From a virus, in the IMG/VR virus record IMGVR_UViG_3300049484_000300, positions 1 to 23,801 of that record: a DNA stretch of 23,801 bases, one strand, 5' to 3'. The translations under genes and the position numbers were made by a program. This document shows positions 8,973 to 15,120 of the stretch, one piece after another. Each line of letters starts with the position of its first letter. Positions within the stretch are counted from its first letter, which is position 1. The notes beneath the pieces are model-generated. The model was given only the letters and a program-made list of their open reading frames with translations. It had not been told where the DNA came from and ran no database searches.

Positions 8973-9194
8973 TTATCCACCGGTCACTACTCCCGTTCTG
9001 GTCCTGCGCGGGGGAGTGGCCGGGGCGAGTGCTGTACTCCGTAGAACCATGATCGCCTGCTGGAACACGCGAACTCGAGGACTCGTATTCTGCGTGGCGA
9101 CCATGAGAGCGGTTTGATTGACACGAACCCTCGGAGAGTCACTCTGCGTGACCACCATGATCCCAGTCTGATAGACGCGGGTGGTTCCGCTCAT
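8973..9194 (-). CDS. Small protein made of three 18-residue repeats
   Basis: A 73-residue basic protein. Residues 4-57 are three tandem copies of an 18-residue unit with consensus RVRVxQxxIMVxTQxxSP: TTRVYQTGIMVVTQSDSP, RVRVNQTALMVATQNTSP and RVRVFQQAIMVLRSTALA. A short proline/arginine-rich tail follows. Alternating hydrophobic residues suggest each unit forms a beta-hairpin, stacking into a small sheet or helix. Its ATG overlaps the lectin-like gene stop in an ATGA arrangement and it is 12 bases before the portal. Similar short RVxQ-type repeat proteins occur beside lectin-like phage genes in my general knowledge, but function is unknown. A structural or adhesive role is inferred from neighbours. 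Confidence 0.7.
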   Translation of the reverse strand: MSGTTRVYQTGIMVVTQSDSPRVRVNQTALMVATQNTSPRVRVFQQAIMVLRSTALAPATPPRRTRTGVVTGG

Positions 9195-10252
9195 GGCGTC
9201 AACTCATAGCCAGCGAGCAGAGCGTTGACTTTCGCCGCTGCCGTAGCCCCAGACATCGCCGACCAAGCCGTCCCCCCGTTGGGATCGTTGATGAACATGT
9301 CCGTCCTGAACATTGGAGTATTCAGGACTGGCGTCGCCGTTCCGCCGTTCGCGACAACCCCTCCGCTATCCAGAACCGAACGAATGGTCTTTATGCCGGA
9401 GTCGATCTTCGCCATGTTGATGACCGTGGCCACCGCATAGATCTTCGACGGCACATTCGGCAGGTCCAGCATCCCGAACTTGTCAACATGGCCCGTGGTC
9501 AGACTCTCATTGTAGTCCGTGGTGGACAGGATCATGTCGTCAACGGTCTGCCAGTTCGCCCCCGTGGACGGGGTAAACTGGACCGCGCTGTTCGATCCAG
9601 GCATCAGGGTCGAGACGGTGATGTCCCCAAGGAATGTGTTGAACGGGGCCGGACCGGTCGAATCGCAGCAGTAGTAATCGTCGAACGCCGACGAATTCTG
9701 CGTGGACGTGAATCCCCACCCGTTCGCGAAGTTGTTCGCAGTCTGAGCGGTATCGATGCCAGTGGCTGACAGCCCTGGAACCGGAACCGTGTTGAACCTG
9801 ACTTCATACGATCCGGCGGTGTTGTCCACTACTACGTCGAGCTCGATGTAACTCCAGGATCCAAGAATCAGAGTAGGCAGCAGAGCGGAGACCGCCAACT
9901 GAGTCGTTCCACGGTAGACGGCCAGACCATATCCAGAGGCGACCGCAACAATTCGAACACCGAACTGGACAGTCGTTCCATCGTACACGCTCAGCACGAC
10001 AGGAGCGTTCGCGGAAGGCGCGCTGATGAACTCGTGCGCCACGCCCTGGAACAGACGGATATAGTTCGGCCCGGGATTGTCCTTCATCGTCCAATCGCCA
10101 CCGGGAGAGCGGTGAGCGCAGTATCCAAGCCCCCCGCGACCAACCCGCGGCAGGAGCGCAGAAGCGGTTCCCCCCGATAGCGTCCAGCCGTTGATGATAC
10201 CCGGCACGAGTCCGGGATACAGGTCGAAGCCGTCGAGTCTTAGCAGAGCCAT
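9191..10252 (-). CDS. LamG/concanavalin-like beta-sandwich structural protein
   Basis: A 353-residue protein starting MALLRLDGFDLYPG, followed by a domain that resembles concanavalin A/LamG-type lectin folds: PNYIRLFQGVAHEFIS, then VVLSVYDGTTVQFGVRIVAV, then SWSYIELDVVVDNTAGSYEVRF at about 155-176, and FDDYYCCDSTG near 210-220. The W-x-Y-I-E-L-x-V then G-x-Y-E-V-R-x-N pair is the usual core strand pattern. The C-terminal third (MILSTTDYNESLTTGHVDKFG, then AVATVINMAKID) is common in phage proteins of this type, seen beside tail or decoration genes. It likely contributes to binding a host surface or to decorating the virion. It is one base from the fibre gene and coupled to the repeat protein gene. 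Confidence 0.65.
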   Translation of the reverse strand: MALLRLDGFDLYPGLVPGIINGWTLSGGTASALLPRVGRGGLGYCAHRSPGGDWTMKDNPGPNYIRLFQGVAHEFISAPSANAPVVLSVYDGTTVQFGVRIVAVASGYGLAVYRGTTQLAVSALLPTLILGSWSYIELDVVVDNTAGSYEVRFNTVPVPGLSATGIDTAQTANNFANGWGFTSTQNSSAFDDYYCCDSTGPAPFNTFLGDITVSTLMPGSNSAVQFTPSTGANWQTVDDMILSTTDYNESLTTGHVDKFGMLDLPNVPSKIYAVATVINMAKIDSGIKTIRSVLDSGGVVANGGTATPVLNTPMFRTDMFINDPNGGTAWSAMSGATAAAKVNALLAGYELTP

Positions 10253-10253
10253 G

Positions 10254-11165
10254 TCACGGCACCCACGTCGTTGCGATGGTCAACACCAGACCAGCCAGAG
10301 TGGCGTTCGCTGGAGTGGGACCCGTTATGGACAATCTTGACCCTGCCGCAACGGGCAGGGGGGCACCAGGGGCGGAGAAAGCCCACGCGATTGCTCCAGC
10401 CGTGCTGACCGTTGCCGTCCCGATAACAGTTGAATTCACCTTGACAGTGAACACCGCTGCGCTCACCGTTCCATTGGTCAGTGGCGGGACGTTGCTGGAT
10501 CCAGCAAAGTTGTTCGGAATGATGATATTGCGTGTGATCGCCACCGAAGCGACATCACCTGCCGGGATGACATTCGTCCCATAGTCGAAAGTCAGATCGT
10601 AGGGGCGTACCGCCACCAGTGAATCGGCATACGATTTGTTGATAAGATGACCCGGATCAGTTACCGAGCTCGCCTGCGTGGAATAGGTTAGAGGAAGATT
10701 CACAAACTCTGCGCGAACATCCCCGATACTATCCGCATAGGCGAAGTTGAGCACCACCGAACGGCTGAGATCGTTCGTGTTCAACCCCATCTCGGCTCGT
10801 GCAAACGTGGGAGAAGCCCCGTCTACAATACGAAAAAATATCTGGGAAAGGCTGTCGTTCGATACGACGGCCAGCGCATCCGCAGGGAATAGTCCTCCCG
10901 GCGGAGACTGAATAACCAGCGCACCGGACATAGTGTCGCCGTCGCGATTCACATAGCGATCGTCGCTTTCAGTACGGCTCCATACATCGTTGACACCAGG
11001 AATTCCCTCGGGTCCCTGCGGACCTTCTGGGCCAGCAGGACCAGGGACACCCGGCAGGATACCAGTGATGACGTCCACAAAGATCATGGATCCGTCAACG
11101 GCTACACCCCCCGTGACGATCTCAACAGTAATCTTCGGATTGGAGACGTCGATGGTCGAGCTCAT
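10254..11165 (-). CDS. Tail-fibre-like protein with short collagen-like linker
   Basis: A 303-residue protein. Residues 1-38 are a beta-rich head (ITVEIVTGGVAVDG). Residues 39-57 are a short Gly-X-Y segment (GPAGPEGPQGPEG). Residues 65-85 hold the classic fibre repeat SDDRYVNRDGDTMSGAL, common to many phage tail fibres. A LINKSYADSLV segment near 190 is like the later K-x-Y-V/A-D fibre motif. The C-terminal 100 residues are a valine/threonine-rich beta domain. It likely trimerises. The ATG overlaps the upstream stop by four bases. It is far from the tail-tip genes, so it may be a head or neck fibre instead of a tail fibre; this is inference from gene order. Confidence 0.7.
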   Translation of the reverse strand: MSSTIDVSNPKITVEIVTGGVAVDGSMIFVDVITGILPGVPGPAGPEGPQGPEGIPGVNDVWSRTESDDRYVNRDGDTMSGALVIQSPPGGLFPADALAVVSNDSLSQIFFRIVDGASPTFARAEMGLNTNDLSRSVVLNFAYADSIGDVRAEFVNLPLTYSTQASSVTDPGHLINKSYADSLVAVRPYDLTFDYGTNVIPAGDVASVAITRNIIIPNNFAGSSNVPPLTNGTVSAAVFTVKVNSTVIGTATVSTAGAIAWAFSAPGAPLPVAAGSRLSITGPTPANATLAGLVLTIATTWVP

Positions 11166-11506
11166 GGCCCGGATCCCACCACGTCAGGAGTGGTGGTGAC
11201 CGGACCCGCCAGCAGAGTATGGATATTGCCATCGGGCATGGTCAACTGCAGATCCCAGACCCCACGAGCAATCACGGTCCTGGAGTCAGGGATATCGAAC
11301 GTCATATCGATCGTGTTCGGTGGGCTGACCAAGATCCCAGCGACGGTAACGTCCGATCCGCCGGGGATATTACGGATCTCAGCAGACACAGTCACTCCCG
11401 TAAGATCCACCGGAATGGTCTTTTCCTTGTCCTGCCACAGCACGAAGCGCCACCGATTGGTGTCACCGCGATACAGCGCAAGAGCGAGTTTACCGGGAGT
11501 GGACAT
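11162..11506 (-). CDS. BppU-like beta-sandwich domain protein
   Basis: A 114-residue protein with the pattern LALYRGDTNRWRFVLWQD, then PVDLTGVTVSAEIRN, then GVWDLQLTMPDGNIHTLLAG. This is a single immunoglobulin-like sandwich resembling the N-terminal domain of phage baseplate upper proteins (BppU, DUF2479-like) and the many stand-alone relatives found beside fibre genes. The usual features are R-G-D-T/D, then D-L-T-G followed by beta strands, then a strand W-D-L-Q. It probably anchors a neighbouring fibre to the particle. It is coupled by four bases to the fibre gene 10254-11165, which supports a shared complex. Confidence 0.6.
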   Translation of the reverse strand: MSTPGKLALALYRGDTNRWRFVLWQDKEKTIPVDLTGVTVSAEIRNIPGGSDVTVAGILVSPPNTIDMTFDIPDSRTVIARGVWDLQLTMPDGNIHTLLAGPVTTTPDVVGSGP

Positions 11507-11514
11507 GTGCGATC

Positions 11515-11703
11515 TCAGACTGGAACGGTGCTGACCGGAAGCATGACATCGCCAGCGGCGACAGCAGCCGCCAGATTGACATCGTTGAGCGCGACGACCG
11601 CGATCTTGCCCTGGTCAACCCCCCGGACAAAATAGCAGTCGGTCATCGTGCCCTTCTCAGCACCGGCCACCTGGGCGACGGTCAGAGGAGTCGGGAAGGC
11701 CAT
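11515..11703 (-). CDS. Small structural-cassette protein, paralogous to the TIG protein N-terminus
   Basis: A 62-residue protein of no recognised family. Its ends resemble the first 58 residues of the IPT/TIG protein at 12275-12703: both begin MAxPxPxT, and NLAAAVAAGDVMLPVS lines up with DLVAAVGSGEMVLPMG. This suggests it is a stand-alone copy of a small anchor domain. It lies eight bases upstream of the BppU-like gene and three bases downstream of another TIG gene, inside the decoration cassette. Function is unknown; binding to the capsid or assembling with its TIG paralogue is inference. Confidence 0.65.
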   Translation of the reverse strand: MAFPTPLTVAQVAGAEKGTMTDCYFVRGVDQGKIAVVALNDVNLAAAVAAGDVMLPVSTVPV

Positions 11704-11706
11704 GGC

Positions 11707-12264
11707 TCATTCGCCTCCCGCAACGGTATCGGTGTAGGCGAACGGGAGCGCATTGCTCTCGTTTCCGTCGATGGTCATCACGGTGATGTCCACGCTGCGC
11801 GGCGTGCTGACCGAGATCAGCGAGAAGTGCGCCGTGAGGTTGCCCGCATCGACGACCGTCACCGTTGAGGCTTCCAGCGTATCGGCGTAGACCACGTCCC
11901 CGTCCTCGAAGTCGGAACCCGTGATCTGGATCGTGAGTTCCGTCACCGTGAACTCGGCCGATGCCGGGGACAGCCCGGCCAGGACAGGCACCCGATCAAC
12001 CGGCGGCTCCGGCGGCGACTCGGGCACCGGCACGACCGGGACGATCAGTCCCATTTCGACGCCTTCATTGATGCCCGGATCCCCAGGATTGTTCGCCAGT
12101 AGCATCCCAGCATACGGGCCAACGAGCCGAACTCCGAGAAAGGTGTCCTCGTTGATCTGGCCGCCGATGGCCTCGGAGGTCGCAGGCGGAGCACCTGAGA
12201 CCGTGTCACCGTGCGGCATCGCCGTAGATGGCGGATTGGGATCGCTGATCTGTTCGTCGGGCAT
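11707..12264 (-). CDS. IPT/TIG-domain structural protein, 185 aa
   Basis: The first 35 residues are a proline-, serine- and threonine-rich flexible leader. A middle portion (LGVRLVGPYAGMLLANNPG) is followed by a proline linker (PVVPVPESPPEPPVDRVP, about 75-92) and one immunoglobulin-like IPT/TIG domain at about 93-180. Its signature is LxxLSPASAEFTVTELTIQITGSDF shortened: a P-x-S-x... loop, strand LTIQITG, then DGDVVYADT, then LTAHFSL and VDITVMT strands. TIG domains occur in phage head decoration and tail proteins. It sits in a cassette with a second TIG protein and fibre genes, so a surface-decoration role is likely but inferred. Confidence 0.65.
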   Translation of the reverse strand: MPDEQISDPNPPSTAMPHGDTVSGAPPATSEAIGGQINEDTFLGVRLVGPYAGMLLANNPGDPGINEGVEMGLIVPVVPVPESPPEPPVDRVPVLAGLSPASAEFTVTELTIQITGSDFEDGDVVYADTLEASTVTVVDAGNLTAHFSLISVSTPRSVDITVMTIDGNESNALPFAYTDTVAGGE

Positions 12265-12274
12265 TTCGCGCTCC

Positions 12275-12703
12275 TCAGGTCACGGTGAAGGTGGTGGTCG
12301 GGTGGACGATCGCCCCGGTTCGCACACCGACAGCCTTCGCCCCGGCGGACGCTCGCGGAACAGCCGTTGTGATCGATGTCGCGCTGACGAAGGTCGATGG
12401 AACGACCACCCCATCGACGGTCACCACCGATGCCGGAGTGAACCCGGTTCCCGTGATCGTGGCGGCCACGGGCGAGGCGTTCGCCGTCGCCGTATTCGGC
12501 GCGATCGAGATGGAACCCCCCGCGATCGTGCGGCCCATCGGGAGAACCATCTCACCGGAGCCAACGGCGGCGACCAGATCGGCGTTGTTCGTGTACGCCT
12601 GGAGCAGACCCCGGAAGGTCCCCATGTGGGCGTAGGCGATCATGATCGCTGAGGTCAAAGCACCGCCCATCGTGGCGGCGGTGACGGGAACGGGATCGGC
12701 CAT
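12275..12703 (-). CDS. IPT/TIG-domain decoration-like protein, 142 aa
   Basis: Residues 1-60 form a helical N-terminal domain (TSAIMIAYAHMGTF, then DLVAAVGSGEMVLPMG) shared with the 62-residue protein at 11515-11703. Residues 64-142 form a single IPT/TIG immunoglobulin-like domain: SISIAPNTATANASPVA, then ITGTGFTPASVVTVDG, then SITTAVP and GAKAVGVRTG. The N-I-T-G-x-G-F turn is the usual TIG hallmark. Its second position after the capsid gene suggests a head decoration protein, the N-terminal part anchoring to the shell and the TIG domain facing out. This is inference; no diagnostic residue marks decoration proteins. Confidence 0.65.
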   Translation of the reverse strand: MADPVPVTAATMGGALTSAIMIAYAHMGTFRGLLQAYTNNADLVAAVGSGEMVLPMGRTIAGGSISIAPNTATANASPVAATITGTGFTPASVVTVDGVVVPSTFVSATSITTAVPRASAGAKAVGVRTGAIVHPTTTFTVT

Positions 12704-12714
12704 CGATATTCTCC

Positions 12715-13176
12715 TCAGGATCCAACGACAATATCGTCGAATGTGTTCGGGGGGATACTCATCATGACGCCACGCTTGGTGTTCACGAACGACATGAACG
12801 AGATCGGGTGTCCGTAGCAGAGATAGAGAAATCCCATCTCATCCATTTCCACCGGGAGAACCCACCATGCCGGATCCAGAGGGCTTTCAGCACCGGAACC
12901 TTCGATCCATCGTGTGACCTGCGGACGATCCATGACGGCAAAGTCGTTCAGCCACATGTCGATGTCCGCGACTTCCGCTCCCACGGTAACAGTCACGAAT
13001 GCTGAACCTCCAGCCTCAGAACCGTAGTCGTGAGAAACGACCCCACCAGGGGCCGCGACCACCGTGTCCGGCGGCTCGAGTGGATCGTTCCAGTAAACCG
13101 TGGCCGGACCAGTCGCTCCCCAGATCTCGAGTTGGAGAACTTTTCCAAGAAATGTGGGTTTGACTGAAAAGGTCAT
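12715..13176 (-). CDS. Hypothetical beta-sandwich protein following the capsid gene
   Basis: A 153-residue acidic protein with no family I recognise. The first 85 residues alternate in beta fashion (LQLEIWGATGPATVYWND, then GVVSHDYGS, then FVTVTVGAEVADID), like a single immunoglobulin/PKD-type domain. The second half (RWIEGSG, then WWVLPVEMDEMGFLYLCYG) is more aromatic. It is the first gene after the capsid terminator and heads the decoration cassette, so it could be a capsid decoration or head-stabilising protein. That function is from position only. Confidence 0.5.
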   Translation of the reverse strand: MTFSVKPTFLGKVLQLEIWGATGPATVYWNDPLEPPDTVVAAPGGVVSHDYGSEAGGSAFVTVTVGAEVADIDMWLNDFAVMDRPQVTRWIEGSGAESPLDPAWWVLPVEMDEMGFLYLCYGHPISFMSFVNTKRGVMMSIPPNTFDDIVVGS

Positions 13177-13189
13177 GGAGACCTCCGGC

Positions 13190-13225
13190 TAGAAGGAAAG
13201 AGGAGGGGAGCCGAAGCCCCCCTCC
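13190..13225 (-). terminator. Hairpin terminator with UUCG tetraloop after the capsid gene
   Basis: On the minus strand, bases 13225-13202 form a 10-bp stem (one G-U pair, otherwise Watson-Crick) closed by C(UUCG)G, an especially stable tetraloop. It is followed by TCTTTCCTTCT, a pyrimidine/U-rich run. It lies just after the capsid stop at 13230. This would end or attenuate transcription, giving more capsid mRNA than downstream structural mRNA. Confidence 0.75.
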
Positions 13226-13229
13226 AGGC

Positions 13230-15080
13230 TCACCACGCCACGCCGGTCTTGAACTGGATCGCACCCGCGCGGCGGATGGCCCAGGAGATATCCCAGATCA
13301 GGCGCAGCGCGAGGCTGTCGGTCTGGAACAGGGAGCGGGTCGGCGTCGCCAGCACGCCGGAACCCTGCGCGCCGGTCGCGATCGGCAGCGGGGTCGTGTC
13401 CTCCATGTGCAGCGTCGCCTGATTGCTCATGTCGATCGCCGGGCTGTCGCCATAGCCCTGCACGAATTCGCCCTGATCGATCAGGAAGACGATGGCGGAG
13501 GGCACGTTGATGGACGCGATGATCGGGTAGCCGAACAGGCGTCCCTGAGCCACCTCGTTGGCGAACGGGCGGGAGTCCTCGGTGGTCGAGAGCTTCGCCA
13601 GCAGGCCGATACGACGCGACTCGTTCATGACCCACACCGGGCGCCGACCGGCACCGGCGGTGATCATGTCGTCCACCATGTCCCGCAGATCGGCGACGAT
13701 CTGGGCGACGCTCGGACCCGCGGATGCCGAGCCGGAGCCCATGATCTGCAGACCGGCCGGGCGCAGAGCCGACGCGGCGGTGTTGTCCATCAGCGCATTG
13801 TCGATGTTGACCGCGGTGTCCTCGAGCATCATGTCGCGGAACAGCGGCTCGGCCGCCGGGGCCGAACGCTGCGCGAGTTCCCGCGTCATGGTGGTGATCA
13901 CGCCGAGCTTGAACGGCGTCACCAGGATGCTGGTCAACGCCGCCTGCTTGACGGGGATCGGCGCACCTTCGCCGACGAAGGCGCCGCCGAGCGCCCGTGC
14001 CGTCCGGCCCGGCAGTCGCACCGCGCCCATGCGATCGAACGTCACGCGCATACCGGTCAGCGCGGCCCAGACGGACAGCGGCGACAGCAGGTCGAGGAAC
14101 TCGCCGATCTGCGTCTCGATCAGTTCCGCGGCCCATCCGGCGACGTTCGTCATGGCGGGGTTGGATGCCGCCAGGGTGATGATGTCGAGTTCACGATCGC
14201 CGCCGAAATCGTTCAGCACGATCTCGTTGATGGCCCGATTGGTGACATGCGCCTTGGCGATGACGAAGGCCGAACGGAAGATGAGTTCCGCCTTGTCACG
14301 CCCCTTCTTCGGCTGCGCGTGGACGGTGCCGCCCCCCGGCTTCGTGGACTTGGCGCCGAGCGCCAGGGCCGCTTCGGCCTTGCGGAGGGAGGCGAGTCGG
14401 CTCTGCGCGGTCTCGAGTTCGCCGGAGAGGGTCTCCAGCGTGCCGGTGTCGTCGTCGGTGAGATCTTCCTTCGCCGAAAGTTCGGCGATCGTATCCTGCA
14501 AGGTCACCGTCGTTTCCGTCAGTGCCTTGATCCGGTCTGCCAGGGTGGCCATTCCGTTGTTCCTCTTGGGTGGTTGACTTCCGGCAGACCCGCCGGGCTT
14601 GATCTTCAGGTGCGCCATGCTGTCTCGCATCTGCGCGTCCGAAAGGGTCTCCATCATCCGCAACGCCCCGGCATCACCGGGAACCGTCACGAGACTGATC
14701 TCGCGAAGTTCGGCCTTCGTGATCGTCAACTTGTCCTTCTTCTCGTCGTAGAACGAGTCGATGGCACGGAAGCCGACGCTGGCCGCCTTCAGGATGCCCT
14801 GCTCCATGAAGGACCAGAGCTGATCGATGAACTGGCTGGTCCCGCGCGCTGCGAGTTTCAGGGTCGCCGAGAAGGCGCCGCCCTCGATCTTCAGATCGGT
14901 CCAGGTGCCGATGGGGATATCGGCATTGTGCATCCACAGAGCGATGGGATTCTTGCGGAAATCCGCGAGGCTCCAGCCGCTTTGGTCGATGGAGAACCCC
15001 TTGCGGTTCACGCCCTCGCGCGAGACCACAAACCGAAAGGGGACGTTGGAGTCTGCGGTGGCGAGGAGTTGGTGTTCCAT
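13230..15080 (-). CDS. Fused HK97-type prohead protease and major capsid protein
   Basis: A 616-residue fusion. Residues 1-145 are an HK97 gp4-like (peptidase U35/S78) protease: a catalytic His at 51 (ALWMHNADIPIGTW), Ser at 101 (GILKAASVGF) and the ELREISLVTVPGD strand at about 124-136. Residues 177-235 are a coiled-coil delta-like scaffold (TLADRIKALTETTVTLQDT). Residues about 255-616 are an HK97-fold capsid: DRAINEIVL-type segments, AAWAELIETQIGEFLDLLSP near 320-335, and LFGYPIIASINVPSAIVFLIDQ near 520-545. The protease normally cuts off the delta segment after assembly. A second ATG at codon 177 has its own ribosome site, so a capsid-only product is possible. Fusions of these two genes are known in some phages. 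Confidence 0.9.
   Translation of the reverse strand: MEHQLLATADSNVPFRFVVSREGVNRKGFSIDQSGWSLADFRKNPIALWMHNADIPIGTWTDLKIEGGAFSATLKLAARGTSQFIDQLWSFMEQGILKAASVGFRAIDSFYDEKKDKLTITKAELREISLVTVPGDAGALRMMETLSDAQMRDSMAHLKIKPGGSAGSQPPKRNNGMATLADRIKALTETTVTLQDTIAELSAKEDLTDDDTGTLETLSGELETAQSRLASLRKAEAALALGAKSTKPGGGTVHAQPKKGRDKAELIFRSAFVIAKAHVTNRAINEIVLNDFGGDRELDIITLAASNPAMTNVAGWAAELIETQIGEFLDLLSPLSVWAALTGMRVTFDRMGAVRLPGRTARALGGAFVGEGAPIPVKQAALTSILVTPFKLGVITTMTRELAQRSAPAAEPLFRDMMLEDTAVNIDNALMDNTAASALRPAGLQIMGSGSASAGPSVAQIVADLRDMVDDMITAGAGRRPVWVMNESRRIGLLAKLSTTEDSRPFANEVAQGRLFGYPIIASINVPSAIVFLIDQGEFVQGYGDSPAIDMSNQATLHMEDTTPLPIATGAQGSGVLATPTRSLFQTDSLALRLIWDISWAIRRAGAIQFKTGVAW
14550..14568 (-). promoter_or_regulatory. 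Internal ribosome site and ATG inside the protease-capsid fusion
   Basis: On the minus strand an AAGAGGAA ribosome-binding sequence lies eight bases before an in-frame ATG at 14552 (codon 177). The ATG falls exactly at the start of the scaffold coiled coil, after the protease and a glycine/proline linker. Use of it would give a 440-residue capsid precursor free of protease. Confidence 0.5.
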
Positions 15081-15088
15081 GATTTCGA

Positions 15089-15117
15089 CCTATACCATAT
15101 TCTCGCGTTTTCGACAA
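15089..15117 (-). promoter_or_regulatory. Possible sigma70-like promoter before the protease-capsid gene
   Basis: In the 40-base gap after the large terminase, the minus strand reads TTGTCG (-35, preceded by C), 17 bases, then TATAGG (-10). Each hexamer matches four of six consensus bases. The predicted start would be nearly leaderless at the ATG at 15080, which lowers confidence. Confidence 0.25.
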
Positions 15118-15120
15118 GCC

